From: Ziziphus jujuba
Taxonomy: Eukaryota > Streptophyta > Magnoliopsida > Rosales > Rhamnaceae
NCBI RefSeq assembly: GCF_031755915.1
Contig: NC_083384.1
Coordinates: forward strand, 2,545,001-2,609,000
DNA length: 64,000 nucleotides
Reading direction: 5' to 3'
Part shown: positions 11,457 through 23,877 of the stretch, piece after piece
Layout: each line of letters begins with the position of its first letter
How positions within the stretch are numbered: the first letter of the stretch is position 1
Notes under the pieces: model-generated
Database searches by the model: none
What the model saw: the letters and a program-made list of their open reading frames with translations, nothing else
What the model was told of the DNA's origin: nothing
Translations under genes and position numbers: made by a program

Positions 11457-11823
11457 GAGTGCATTGGTTCATGTAAAAATGTGTGTAGAATACCAAAGGG
11501 AGTTATTCATGTTCAAACAAGTTTTAACAATACTATTATGACTATTATAGATGTAAGGGGTCGGGTCTTCCGCTGGTGCTTGTGGATTCAAGGGTACAAG
11601 ACGAGGGATGCCATTTGCAGCTTAAACCGCAGTGGGAAATGCTATTCGGACAGTAGTGGATCAAGGTATGCAATAGGCAGAAGTTATCATAAAAGGCCTC
11701 TGTCTCGGAAGAGATGCAGCATCAAAAGCTATTCATAGAAGTGGTATACTATTAAGTTTCATACGAGATGTAACCCCAATGCCACATAATGGCTGTAGAC
11801 CTCCTAAAAAAAGATGTGTATAA
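11457..11823 (+). pseudogene. rps11: rps11 pseudogene (plastid ribosomal protein S11)
   Basis: The relic begins about 20 codons into the gene. [15 protein letters not shown] sequence is followed by [16 protein letters not shown], then a frameshift. The remainder reads in another frame as [12 protein letters not shown], a stop, [15 protein letters not shown], a stop, and [20 protein letters not shown] to the TAA. S11 binds the small-subunit platform of the plastid ribosome. rpoA follows on the same strand as in chloroplasts. The 5' end was lost where the retroelement array ends. Confidence 0.9.
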
Positions 11824-11888
11824 AAATAAACATTGAAGATATTTTAAGAGAGATAAATAATTCAATGAACTGATCAAATAATATTACT

Positions 11889-12885
11889 ATGGTTACTGAA
11901 AAGGTAACAGTATATACTCAGACACTGCAATGGAAGTGTGTTGAATCATGAGTGGATAGTAAGCATCTTTACTATGGATGCTTTATTCTGGCTCTAGTTA
12001 AGAAAGGCCAAGCTGATACAATAGGCATTGCGATGTGAAGATCTTTGCTTGGAAAAATAGAAGGAACATGTATCACATGCACAAAATTTGATAAAATACC
12101 ATATGAATATTCTACCATAGTGGGTATTCAACAATCTGCACATGAAATTTTAATGAATTTGAAAGAAATTGTATTGAGAAGTAATCTTTATGGAACTCAT
12201 GATGCGTCTATTTGTGTTAAAGGTCCCCGATATATACCTACTCAAGACATCATCTTACCATCGTCGGTGGAAATCGTTGATAATATACAGCCTATAGCGA
12301 AACTAACGGAATCAATTAATTTGTATATTGAATTACAACTCGAAAGGCTTTGCGGCTATCATATAAAAATGCAAATAACTTTCAAGATGGAATTTATCCT
12401 ATAGATGTTGTATTCATGCCTGTTTAAAATGCCAATCATAGTATTCATTCTTATGCAAATGGGAATGAAAAACTAGAGATACGTTTTCTCGAAATATGGA
12501 CAAATGGAAGTTTAACTCCTAAAGAAGCACTTCATGAGGCTTCCTAAAATTTGATTCATTTATTTATTCCCTTTTTACATGCAGAAGAAGAAAATTTCAA
12601 TTTAGAAAAAAAACCAACACAAAGTTACTTTACCCTTTTTTACTTTTATTGATGGATAGGCTAAACCACGTAAAAATCAAAACGAAATAACATTGAAACC
12701 TATTTTTATTGACCATTTAGAATTGCACACCCCAGGGTCTACAATTGCCTTAAAATTTCCAATATACATACATTATTAGACCTTTTAATAACAGTGAAGA
12801 AGACCTTACGAAAATGAAACATTTTCGCATAGAAGATATAAAACTTATATTGGACATCCTAGAAATAGAAAAGCATTTTGCATAA
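11889..12885 (+). pseudogene. rpoA: rpoA pseudogene (plastid RNA polymerase alpha)
   Basis: The whole length of plastid-encoded RNA polymerase alpha can be followed, from MVTEKVTVYTQTLQWKCVES through [71 protein letters not shown], and [29 protein letters not shown] to its TAA. The size is close to the normal gene of about 1 kb, but frameshifts (for example near 12345 and 12440) and stops break it. It lies after rps11 and is followed by petD on the other strand, as in chloroplasts. Confidence 0.93.
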
Positions 12886-13090
12886 ATTTTAATGGATTAT
12901 TTCTTTTTTTTAAAAAAAGAAGAAGATAAAAATGAGTTTTAAATCTTTAGCACATTCCATACAGTCAGAATAGATCCAAAATTGAATTGAATAAATAAAT
13001 GTATCTAAGGAGAATTCACTTTGAAGCGACTATTCCCTAGATACACATATTGTGTTTTTTTTTTTTTTTTTATTTCACAATTGAATCAAT

Positions 13091-15442
13091 TTTAAAAAGA
13101 CCTAAAGTTAGGGATTTTTCAATAGGTAACATTGCTCCAATACCCAACCAAATGGCTACTATAGTACCAATCAAAAACATGGTTGTCGCTACTGGACGAT
13201 GAAATGTTTTTGGAATTTATTAACATTCTCCAAAATGGATACTGTTAATAACCCTGTGGGTAAGGAAACCATTAAAAGAATGCCCAATAATTTATTGGGC
13301 ACTATATGAAGAATTTGAAATACAGGAAAGAAATACCATTCAGGCAATATCTCCAAAGGAGTTGCAAATGGATCCACGGGTTTGCCAACCATTGATGGTT
13401 ATAGAACCGCTAAACCTATGTTACATGCAATAGGACCTAAAATTACTACTGGAAAAATATATAAAAGATCGTTGGGCCATGCCGGCTCTCCGTAATAATT
13501 ATGGCCCATCCCCTTAGCCAACTTAGCTCTGAATATAGGATCGTTCAAGTTAAGTGTTTTTGTTATTAGGATAGGTGAATTATTCTAGATCCTTCCCCCA
13601 AAAGAACCGGACATGATAATTTTTCATCATCAGACTTGAGCACAAATCAAATGAACCAAATAGATCCATATTAAAAAAAAAAAATTTATATGGTATCCAC
13701 ACCTGTATGAATGACTCTATGTAAGAGTAAGAATAAATTTACCAAATTTCCTTTTTTGGAGTTTCAACAACCATCCATTGTAAGGAATTAAGTTCTTATA
13801 GTTAAATGCTTGATACCCAAGTAAGCTTACTGATGCGAATCCACCCGAGACTGCTCGACCGACAACCCGCTGGGGTGCTGACCCAATACAAATGAAGGTG
13901 GGACCGATCACTAGGGCCCAAGCCAAGAAGTTCAAGGACAATCTTGCTGTCTTCATACAAGGAATAAGTCATATTCAAGAGGGGTTGGCCACATCTAAAG
14001 AACCAATGCCTGTTTTACTCATACAAGCATAGAAGCCAAAACAAGGTCGGGTGACGTTTTTGGTGATAATAAGGAGGCCGGGTTGTATGAATTGGAACCC
14101 CATCCTTATGGGTTCAATTCATATGGAGGATGAGTCATAGAAACCAGCCAAATCAGTTTCAAAACCGACCAACAAGGTGGTTTGCGCACAAGGAGAAGGA
14201 AAGGTCGGTTTTGCTGTATTCCTTGCTGGCTTTACTGTATTTTACTGTATTAGCCTTTTCTCATACTTCCAAGCAAGGGCAACGTGAGGAACTTCACAAT
14301 AAGCTTATTTGGAATCCTACAAAGCATATTGAAGCTGATTTGGAGCTCAATTTAGTCAAAGATTGGTCAAAGTCAATTTAGTCAAAAAGCTAGTATTATA
14401 GTTTCCTAATTTTATTCTACTTTTTGTTTTTAGGAAACTACCATTACTTTTTAGTTTTTAATTATTTATTTTCTGGACAAATAAGTTTAGGGAAAGTTTT
14501 TATTTTATTATTTTCATTGTAAATTAATTAATTCCTAATTCAAAATAAAGGAATTAATTAATCCAAATTAGTTTAGGAAAAGGAAAGATTCGGCCAAGGT
14601 AGACTTCTTCATTGTGTGGCCGGTTTTTCCTAGGGTTTCTAGGGTTTATTTTATTTCTTTCAAAGCCTATTTAAAGGCTTATTTTTTCAATAATAAAAAA
14701 ACTTTGATTTGATTGAGAAAATACTTGTGAGATTAATTATCTCTTTGTTCTTTGAGAACACCTAAAACACCATTAGAGAATTGGTTGTTTTAGCTTGACT
14801 TATCAATAGGTTTTCCATCCCCTATTGTGGCGTCTACATTATACCAAGGTTTCTAACCATAGGTTGGTTAGGGGTTGAGGTCCATTCCATTAGAACTTGA
14901 ACTTAATTGAGATCCGGGCTAATATAATACGGGTTTAGCAGCAGGTCGTCCTAGGTTCGTATCACTTACAAATCATGATCAAATGCTTTCTGGGCTGTCT
15001 CAGGCCTTGCAATTGGACTTTTTCCCCAAGAATATCAAAACTTTATACATACAAAGCATTTACTTGTTACTAATCTAGTTTAGCCTTTATTCTTCTTATT
15101 CTTCTTTAGATCCCCTGTTTCACTCCGATAGTATAATAAATCGAGTCAATACAAAGAAAATGAATACATTTCCATACTATTAAGTAAGTGAAATATATAG
15201 AACATACTCCGAGATTATGTCACATCACTTCACTTATTCTTTCTATTGGATCTCACGGAGCCTATTCATACACGACATGATCGAGTCTAATCATAGAAAA
15301 GATTCTCTTCAAAGAATCAGCCTATACCTCTGTATGGTGGAACAAAGACACATTTTTTTATTTTAGTGGTGAATTCAAATGTGGCAGATAAGAGCATATA
15401 TTCTGCACGGCCCAATCAATAGTTCAAGTCACACACTCCCAT
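13091..15442 (-). pseudogene. petD: petD pseudogene, split by a solo LTR in its intron
   Basis: petD encodes subunit IV of the cytochrome b6f complex. The eight-base exon 1 ATGGGAGT lies at 15435-15442 on the minus strand, directly followed by the GTGTG intron start. Exon 2 (13563 down to 13091) reads [31 protein letters not shown], then a stop near the codon before PSMVG, then [24 protein letters not shown] frameshift follows ENVNKFQ, and the last part [18 protein letters not shown] is in another frame. The group II intron is interrupted at 13831-14964 by a family A solo LTR with a 5-bp duplication. Confidence 0.93.
13831..14964 (+). mobile_element. Family A solo LTR in petD intron
   Basis: This 1134-bp LTR begins TGATGCGAATCC and ends GTTCGTATCA. 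It is flanked by the 5-bp duplication CTTAC at 13826-13830 and 14965-14969. There is no PBS, internal DNA or second LTR, so it is a solo LTR left by recombination between two LTRs. Removing it and one CTTAC restores a continuous petD intron. An AAAG-rich TATA-like CCTATTTAAAGGC lies near 14664. Confidence 0.95.
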
Positions 15443-15688
15443 AATCCATTTTATCTTCAGAAAATTCACTTCAACTATGAGTGTCAAAAAAATAAAAATA
15501 ATACATTATTACATTTTTGCGGAGTTGAAGAGAAATATCCAAACACATGTCTTATTTGTCTCAATAGGACATATTTGTAGCAATGAAATACTATTTGTCC
15601 TACCCAAATTGATAAATGATTGATTAAAAGTAGCTATGATATAATATATTTTTTATATTATTTACATTATAAATTACATTACATTATA
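15443..15688. other. petB-petD spacer relic
   Basis: This is AT-rich plastid spacer between the petB stop and the petD exon 1. A short TAATG-type run at 15650-15690 looks locally expanded. No gene is present. Confidence 0.6.
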
Positions 15689-17090
15689 TCATAAAGGGCC
15701 AGAAATCCCTTGCTTACGTATCATTAGGAAGTGCATTAACATGAATACGGCAGTAAGAAGAGGTAATACAAAAATGGAACGTAATAACTCTACCAAGGGC
15801 GATCCTATTACAAGAATGGCTTCTAGCACACCTGTTACAATTTTTACTGCCCAATATCTAATTTGGTTCCGTGGTAAGGAATAACCAGTTACACCAAAAA
15901 ATGCGGTCAATACACCCAAAACCACACTTGTAACCTAAGTCAATTCATGAGGTTTTTCAAAGCCGCCGGTGAGATACACACGAAATACATGCAAGATCAT
16001 CATTAGGATCATCATACTGGCTGACCATCGATGAACTAATCGGATTAACCAACCAAAGTTAGCTTCAATCATTATATACTGAACAGAAGCAAAAGCCTCT
16101 ATAACAGTCGGACGGTAATAAAAAGTCATGGTTCCAATAGCTACTTGTACTAAAAAACAAGTAAATGTAATTTCGCCTAGACAATAAAAAACATTATCAT
16201 GAGCAGGAACATATTTACTAGTTATATCATCTGCAATTGTCTGAATCTTAGGATGTTCTTCTAACCAATCATAGATTTTATTGGGATAGGTAAACGGAGC
16301 GGACCCCCCCAAGAACCATATATGAGAATTTCATCTCATACAGCTCAAACAGAAACACCAAAATACTAGTTCTATTGGATATGTGTAATAGAAAGTTAAG
16401 TTCGAAACTTCTTAATCCACTGATTCAATCATTTCTGAAGATACAAAAGAATAAAAATCTGAAAGTTCTTCCTTGTGGTTATAATGCCAAAATATCAAGT
16501 CAGCTCATTTGTCTCTATGGTGATGGTTATAGGCCTCTTAAATCTTCTTTTTACCTATTTGATAGTTTTTCTTATTATGTGTAATGCGCCTTTAACTACT
16601 GTTTTCGTTATTATCGATATTGGTAGGAATTCTCTTGTTAAGAGGCTATGAATCGCTTAAAACCCCAGATTCATACTAGAACCATGATGATTCAATAAAA
16701 CTCTTTCTTTATAAACTAATTCCAAAAATTCATTAAGTAAGAACTGTTGGATTATCACTTATTCAATGAATAACTAGAATGAATAAAAATCCAACCACAC
16801 CCTTGTTCTTTGATCAAAATAAGTGTAAATAAGAGTTTGAAAAAATAAAAATATTTCGATTTATAACTTCTAAATCTAACTCTTTGAAAAAAAAAAAATG
16901 GAAGTACGGACATGTGGTCTAAATATTAAGGATGAATCATAGTGCTAATAATACTTTGGAATCTATTTCCTATATTCTGTGCTTCAGATACTAGAATGAA
17001 TATCCGACGAAGTAAAACCATCTATATCAAGATGACAGATGCACTCTCTATACTATCCATAGGATCAATTATAATAAGTCACCCACTCAT
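15689..17090 (-). pseudogene. petB: petB pseudogene (cytochrome b6) with intron
   Basis: Cytochrome b6 is the heme-binding core of the b6f complex. Exon 1 ATGAGT is at 17085-17090, then a group II intron (17084 down to about 16280), then exon 2. Exon 2 reads [40 protein letters not shown], and [20 protein letters not shown], where heme-ligand histidines remain. Then come HELT, a stop (TGG to TAG type), and [19 protein letters not shown] to SGPL. About 17 codons between VELLR and FVLPLL near 15780 are deleted in frame. Confidence 0.93.
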
Positions 17091-17211
17091 ATTCCGGAAA
17101 TATAGAAAGAAAGAAATTTCACAATCGAACTACCGAAATAGAATGGGATAAAAATCAGACACCTAAATACTTCACTTTGTATTGAAAAGCCAGTCACTAG
17201 TTCTTGTGAAT

Positions 17212-17431
17212 CTAATTCATTCCAATTCCATCCAGTAAAATGGAAGAATTATAAATCTCCAAAATAAGATAGGAATACCGCAAAAAGGGCCATTGCTATA
17301 CCCATCAAAGGAGTAGTTCCCCACCCAGGAGCTACTTTACCGTATTCTGAATTCAATGGTTTCAATAAACTACCTATAGCAGTTCGTCTTGGACCAGATC
17401 TATAACTATTCTCAATGGTTTGTATAGCCAT
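17212..17431 (-). pseudogene. psbH: psbH pseudogene (photosystem II PsbH)
   Basis: [20 protein letters not shown] leads into [20 protein letters not shown] and [13 protein letters not shown], the phosphoprotein head and single membrane helix of PsbH. A two-base deletion near 17255 shifts frame, so the last dozen residues ([12 protein letters not shown]) lie in another frame before the old TAG at 17212-17214. It sits between petB and psbN as in chloroplasts. Confidence 0.93.
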
Positions 17432-17535
17432 AAATCGTATTTCATATTCATTGAGATCTGTTGACTTTGTATACCATTCCGTTGTAAATAAATGATCTTA
17501 TCATAGACCCATTATGATCTTGAAACTATATAATA

Positions 17536-17667
17536 ATGGAAACAGCAACCCTAGTTACCATCTTTATATCGGGTTTACTTGTAAGTTTTATTAGGTACCC
17601 CTTATATACTGCTTTTAGGTAACCCTTTTAGCAACTAAGAGATCCATTCGAGGAGCATAGAGATTAG
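17536..17667 (+). pseudogene. psbN: psbN pseudogene (PSII assembly factor PsbN/Pbf1)
   Basis: [26 protein letters not shown], then a stop and QLRDPFEEHRD to TAG give the full 43-residue PsbN, a small membrane protein needed for photosystem II assembly. Two internal stops kill the frame. It is on the opposite strand to psbH, as in plastomes. Its usual partner psbT is not seen; after a tandem repeat the sequence passes on to rps18. Confidence 0.9.
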
Positions 17668-17687
17668 TTGAAGTTATTAGCCTCTCA

Positions 17688-17765
17688 ATATTAGGAGGCT
17701 CATTGTTGTATATAAATGGATCTCGCATATTGGGAGGCTCATTGTTGTATATAAATGGATCTCGC
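17688..17765 (+). repeat. 39-bp tandem duplication after psbN
   Basis: Two copies, 17688-17726 and 17727-17765, differ by one base (TTAGG against TTGGG). Each contains one arm of the GCCTC/GAGGC stem-loop (first copy 17680-17699) that normally separates psbN and psbT. The second copy carries the base expected for the better-paired hairpin. Confidence 0.9.
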
Positions 17766-18085
17766 TCGAGTTTCTTGTTCGACAAGAAATCCATTTATAA
17801 ACAATTATGTGATTGGAAGGAATTCACTGGAATTTTTTAAAGGGAGTTCCTTGGAGAATGAACTCCGAGAAGGTAGAGTAGAAATTAGTATGATAAAATA
17901 TCATCCTATGAGAAAGTTATCAAAATGAACAAACACGTTCAATAAAAAAAAGATTTATTCTTCTTTCCCAATTAGTTTTTTTCTTACGACATGATAATCA
18001 AACCTGGATTCTCAGAGTTTTTGAACAAAAAGTAAATTCTCATTTTGCATTCGGATTGGAATTATATTTTGATTCAATTGAAGAG
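17766..18085. other. Junction region between psbN and rps18
   Basis: Chloroplast order expects psbT, psbB, clpP, the first rps12 exon and rpl20 here. None is recognisable, so about 6 kb is missing between psbN and rps18. The 320 bases present look plastid-like in composition, but I could not assign them to a gene. Confidence 0.5.
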
Positions 18086-18391
18086 TTATTTATTTTTAGT
18101 TCTCAGACCAGCAGTTTGAGTGGTCGACTCACTTCTTTTGAATTGTTTCTCATTATTATGAAAAGGTAACGAAGATAAAATAAGAGTTTGTTTTATATCA
18201 ACGGTAATTAATTGTTGTTGTTTTAAAGTCAATTTATTCACCCGTCTAGATAATATTTTTCCCTGTTCACTAATAAATAGACTAATTAAACCCTTGTTTT
18301 GATAATCAATTCAATCCCCCAATTGGATCAGGGGCAAACACCTACGAAAAGATCGCTTGAAATTGAGAAAGAATCGCTTTGATTTATCCAT
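18086..18391 (-). pseudogene. rps18: rps18 pseudogene (plastid ribosomal protein S18)
   Basis: It has exactly the length of a 101-codon gene plus stop. MDKSKRFFLNFKRSFRRCLP opens it, then LIQLGD, a TGA where an arginine codon CGA is usual, then [31 protein letters not shown] and [15 protein letters not shown] before TAA. Apart from that single nonsense codon the frame is open. It pairs with rpl33 on the same strand. Confidence 0.93.
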
Positions 18392-18594
18392 GGTTTGATT
18401 ATTCTTTATCCCGAAAATCCTACTCCTATTTTGATCGGATTAAAACAAAAATGATCAAAAATGATTTAGAATTAATTAATAAATAGGATTTGTTTATATT
18501 TAATATATGTTATAGAAATGGTTATGTTATCTATATTACGTCGTTTTTCACGTTCCTTGGATTGGAAGGCAAACACAGAAGCAATCGGTTCGAT

Positions 18595-18795
18595 CTATTG
18601 CTTTATTTCACTGTGAATCATATGTTTGTAACAAAAGGTACAAAATTTTCTCAATTCCAATCGACTGGGTGTATTATGTCGATTCTTTTGAGTAATATAT
18701 CTAAAAATGCCCATTGACTTTTTATTAACACAATTTCGAACACAAGTGGTACATTCCAAAATAACCGTTACTCGTACATCTTTACTTTTGGCCAT
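18595..18795 (-). CDS. rpl33: rpl33 relic with intact frame (ribosomal protein L33)
   Basis: The frame encodes 66 residues, the normal size of plastid L33: [36 protein letters not shown] and [11 protein letters not shown]. The two CxxC zinc-type pairs of the family are kept (CTTC, and CTFC in the form FCTFCYK). There are no stops or shifts. L33 is a small zinc-ribbon protein of the large subunit. It remains part of the nuclear plastid insertion between rps18 and psaJ; expression there is unlikely without a nuclear promoter and transit peptide. Confidence 0.85.
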   Translation of the reverse strand: MAKSKDVRVTVILECTTCVRNCVNKKSMGIFRYITQKNRHNTPSRLELRKFCTFCYKHMIHSEIKQ

Positions 18796-19180
18796 GAACC
18801 TCCTTTGGGTTTTTGACTGACTCCATTTTTCTATTTTCTGATTCGAAGGGAAGAAGAAAGGAACCAAAAAAAATGAAATAGAAGTTGCTAACTCAAAATA
18901 AAATTATGAAAGATTTCCTTTCAATTTAAATCAATCAATAATCACTATAATAATAATAAGAAATATAATGATTTGTAACTATATTTAATTTACAGTTTAT
19001 AACAAATACAAATCGCTGTACAGTATTTCATTTAGGTATCTTGTATGATATTGTTGCTATAGCCATCACATTTCCATTTATTAAAAAAAAAAGAAGAAGA
19101 GAAAAAAAGGGATTAGTCACAGATAGTTGATTGTATCTCTAATCTTCTTCACACCCCCCCCCCCCAAAATCTCACTAGCT
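18796..19180. other. rpl33-psaJ spacer relic
   Basis: This is plastid spacer with AT-rich sequence and an A-rich run near 19080-19105. A C homopolymer at about 19153-19164 touches the psaJ 3' side. No gene is seen. Confidence 0.6.
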
Positions 19181-19314
19181 AGAATGAAAAAAAAAGGAAA
19201 TATCAACGCATCCGGAAATAAATGATTGATCTCTATCAATAAACTCGCTAAAGATCTGAACCATAGAGTACTTACTACCGGTGCCACAGAGAGGTATGTT
19301 TTTAGATCTCGCAT
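19181..19314 (-). pseudogene. psaJ: psaJ pseudogene (photosystem I subunit IX)
   Basis: [20 protein letters not shown] followed by [17 protein letters not shown] is PsaJ, a one-helix subunit of photosystem I of about 44 residues. The normal end (FPFFSF) has run into extra residues because the stop is displaced, and the frame continues into the C-run spacer. The rest of the frame is open. Confidence 0.9.
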
Positions 19315-19782
19315 TGAAAATCCTCCTTCTTTATTTGTTATTGTAATTTTATTCTAAAATGTATGATATAATGGTAATACATATATGACCCGATGTGTAT
19401 ATGTAGTTAACGACTGACCACTTCTATTTGTACGTAGAATCCCTAATTCAAATTGAAATGTACAACTTGACTTGAAATGTACAACGATTTAGTATAGTAG
19501 ATAGTCGATATTCCTTTTCTTAAAACAAAAAAATAAATCCCCTTTTACTTCTACCTGAGAATTCCCAAAATATATATATATATATATATTTTTTTTTACT
19601 TTATGGCGGGTTTTATCTTTATTTAATGTGTATATAATATAAGTCTTTTATTATTGTATGGTATATGATATATTAGACAAAAAAGAAGAAATAGCAAGAT
19701 AGTTTGTGTATATTAAAGGAAGAAATGAAGATGTGGAAAACAAGATAGAGATTCTCTACAATGACACTGTAAGCCAATTGAA
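19315..19782. other. psaJ-trnP spacer relic with TA microsatellite
   Basis: AT-rich plastid spacer. A TA dinucleotide run followed by a T run lies near 19571-19598. No gene is seen. Confidence 0.6.
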
Positions 19783-19856
19783 AGGGATGTAACGCAGCTT
19801 GGTAGCACATTTGTTTTGGGTACAAAATGTCACGGGTTCAAATCCTATCATCCCTA
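19783..19856 (+). tRNA. trnP-UGG: tRNA-Pro(UGG) relic
   Basis: AGGGATGT pairs with the closing ATCCCT, and the anticodon loop reads TTTTGGGTA with anticodon TGG. The T arm GGGTTCAAATCC is intact. Only a few substitutions (in the D arm and anticodon stem) separate it from the plastid gene. It precedes trnW on the same strand, as in plastomes. Confidence 0.92.
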
Positions 19857-20003
19857 CCTATGTCTTATAGGCAGTAACGAGGGATCAATTGAAATTGATT
19901 AAAATTGGATATACAAAATCAATCTTTAATTTTATTATATTTTTTATGATAGTATATACATGCAAGACAAATTGGGTCACAAAATTATTTTTGTGATAAT
20001 AAA

Positions 20004-21210
20004 GCTTAGTGTAGTTCAGTAGAACATGGGTCTCCAAAATGCGATGTCATAGGTTCAAATCCTACAGTGATGTGATTCCGCCCGAGCCCGCTCAACCGAT
20101 AACCCACTGGGGTGCTGACTCGACACAGATGAAGACTAGGCCAATCACAAGAGCTCAAATTAAGAGATTTAAGGACAACCTGGGAGTATTTATACAGGGG
20201 GTAATCAATCTCAACAGAGCTTTCCATACTTGAAGATACAAAGCCTATTCTAAGCATCCAAGTGGTGGAAGCCGACACGGACTCGGGTGACGGTTTTGGT
20301 ACATTTTTGGAGTCCGGGAAGCATGAAATGGTTCCAATGCTTTATGCGTTCAATACATATGCCTAAGAGGTCATGGAATCAAGTTAAATCAGCCTCAAAT
20401 GCAATCAAAAAGGGCTTGTAGGGATAGCATCAACAATTTGGCCGAATTTGCTGTATTGCTTGCTAGCTTTACTGTATTTTACTGTATTAGCCTTTTCTTA
20501 TTTTTCCAAGCATGGGCCACGTGTGGGACTTCATATTCAGCTTATTTGGCATCCTAAAAAGAATCTAGAAGCTGATTTGAAGCTCAAAGAGGTCAAAGAT
20601 TGATCAAAGTCAACTTGATCAAAAGGCTAGCATTTTTAGTTTCCTAATTTGTTTTTACTTTTTGTTTTAGGAAACTACCATTACTTTTTGGCTTTTATTT
20701 ATTTATTTTCTGGACAAATAAATTTAGGAAGGTTTTTATTTTATTCTTTCCATTGTAAATTAATTAATTCCTAATTTAATATAAAGGAATTAATTAATCA
20801 AACTTAAAATAGGAAAGGAAGTATAGTTTCAGCCAACTAGGTTTCTTTATGTGTGTGGCCGGTTTTACCTAAGGTTTTAAGGGTTTATTTTGTTTCTTTG
20901 AAATCCTATTTAAAGGCTTATTTTTCAATAAGAATTAACTTTGATTTGATTAAGAAAATACTTGTGAGATTAATTATCTCTTTGTTCTTTGAGAACACCT
21001 AAAACACCATTAGAGAATTGGTTGTTTTAGCTTGACTTATCAATAGGTTTTCCATCCCCTATTGTGGCATCTACATTATACCAAGGTTTCTAACCACAGG
21101 TTGGTTAGGGGTTGAGGTCCATTCCATTAGAACTTGAACTTAATTGAGATCCGGGCTAATATAATACGGGTTTAGGAGCAGGTCGTCCTAGGTTCGTATC
21201 ATACAGAGTG
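20004..21210 (+). tRNA. trnW-CCA: tRNA-Trp(CCA) relic interrupted by a solo LTR
   Basis: The left piece (20004-20067) has the D arm, the anticodon loop GTCTCCAAAAT with CCA, and the T arm GGTTCAAATCCTACAG. A solo LTR then intervenes. After the duplicated TACAG at 21202-21206, the last bases of the acceptor stem (AGTG) continue. It is therefore one tRNA gene cut within its 3' T stem/acceptor by an insertion. The 5' acceptor is also altered. Confidence 0.9.
20068..21201 (+). mobile_element. Family A solo LTR inside trnW
   Basis: This 1134-bp LTR starts TGATGTGATTCC and ends GTTCGTATCA. It is bounded by TACAG at 20063-20067 and 21202-21206. No internal region is present, so it is a solo LTR. 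It is very similar to the partial LTR at 1-929 and less similar to the solo LTR at 13831-14964, so the two solo LTRs are separate insertions. Confidence 0.95.
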
Positions 21211-21345
21211 TGATTCCATTCTTGTTATTTGTTCGGTTGAAAATTACACTGAAATAGTTGAACATCAATCTTAATTTGACCTCCTATAAATTATAGAAAA
21301 AGAAAGTAGGAGGTCAATTAAAAAAAAAAAGATGTTCATTAATGA

Positions 21346-21456
21346 AATGTCCAATTGATCACCATGTCTATATCGTAAATATGCAGTTATGAATAATCCA
21401 GCCAAATTAATAGGAATTAGACCTAAGACAATTCCAAATAGAAAAACTTCAACATT
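21346..21456 (-). pseudogene. petG: petG pseudogene (cytochrome b6f subunit V)
   Basis: [20 protein letters not shown] and [16 protein letters not shown] match the 37-residue single-helix PetG. The start codon has become AAT through a change at the first codons, and the stop codon is lost at the 3' end. The middle is fully open. It lies beside petL in the plastid order. Confidence 0.92.
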
Positions 21457-21633
21457 TCAATTTCTTTGAATGGAGAAAAAGAAAGGTAATATATCTATTA
21501 TATCCTTAAATATTAATCCGTATTACCCATGAATCTCAATGACCAAGAATTGGAAATTGACCAGGTAAGGAACTATAAAATATATGAACTACCACAGAAG
21601 GGTTTTTTTAAGGAATGGTTCATGCAATTAATT

Positions 21634-23099
<1,466 letters not shown>

Positions 23100-23351
23100 A
23101 TGTCTAGAAGCATAGGAGAATGTTCTTTTGCTGATATTATTACTAATATTCGATACTGGGTCATTCACAGCATTACTATACATTCCCTATTCATTACGGG
23201 TTAGCTATTCGTCAGCATCGGTTTAGCTTACGATGTATTTAGAAGCCCTCATCCAAACGAGTATTTTACAGAGAGCCGACAAGGAATTCCATTAATAACT
23301 GGCCATTTTGATCATTTGGAACAACTTGATGAATTTAGTAAATCTTTTTAG
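23100..23351 (+). pseudogene. psbE: psbE pseudogene (cytochrome b559 alpha)
   Basis: It is 252 bases, exactly the 83-codon length plus stop. [34 protein letters not shown], then TAG where tryptophan TGG is usual, then [20 protein letters not shown] and [20 protein letters not shown]. The heme-ligand histidine of the RYWVIHS motif is kept. The frame is otherwise open. It heads the psbE-F-L-J operon, all on this strand. Confidence 0.94.
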
Positions 23352-23360
23352 GAGGCCCCA

Positions 23361-23631
<271 letters not shown>

Positions 23632-23754
23632 TAATAGTACAAGTATAGTAGGAATTCTCTTATCTCATTCAGAAGGATACAATCTTATAATTATCTATGG
23701 CTGTTTATGTCTCTAGCATGACCCCCTGATGAAATGTGGAGGAAAGTAGGAAAA

Positions 23755-23877
23755 AGGGCCAATACTACCGGAAGGATTCCTCTTTGGCTAATAGGTACTG
23801 TAACTAGTATTCTTGTGATCGGTTTAGTTGGTATCTTCTTTTATGGTTCGTATTCTAGATTAGGTTCATCCTTTTAG
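23755..23877 (+). pseudogene. psbJ: psbJ relic (photosystem II PsbJ)
   Basis: After a start codon changed from ATG to AGG, the frame reads [20 protein letters not shown] and [19 protein letters not shown] to TAG, the full 40-residue PsbJ. Only the start codon and a few residues differ. It closes the psbE operon relic. Confidence 0.92.

Noticed and set aside
19153..19164. C homopolymer (and the G run at 61434-61447) as a G-quadruplex element
   Set aside because: These are single-base tracts of the type that expand in plastid spacers and introns; sequencing error is also possible. One run cannot by itself give the four-tract pattern.
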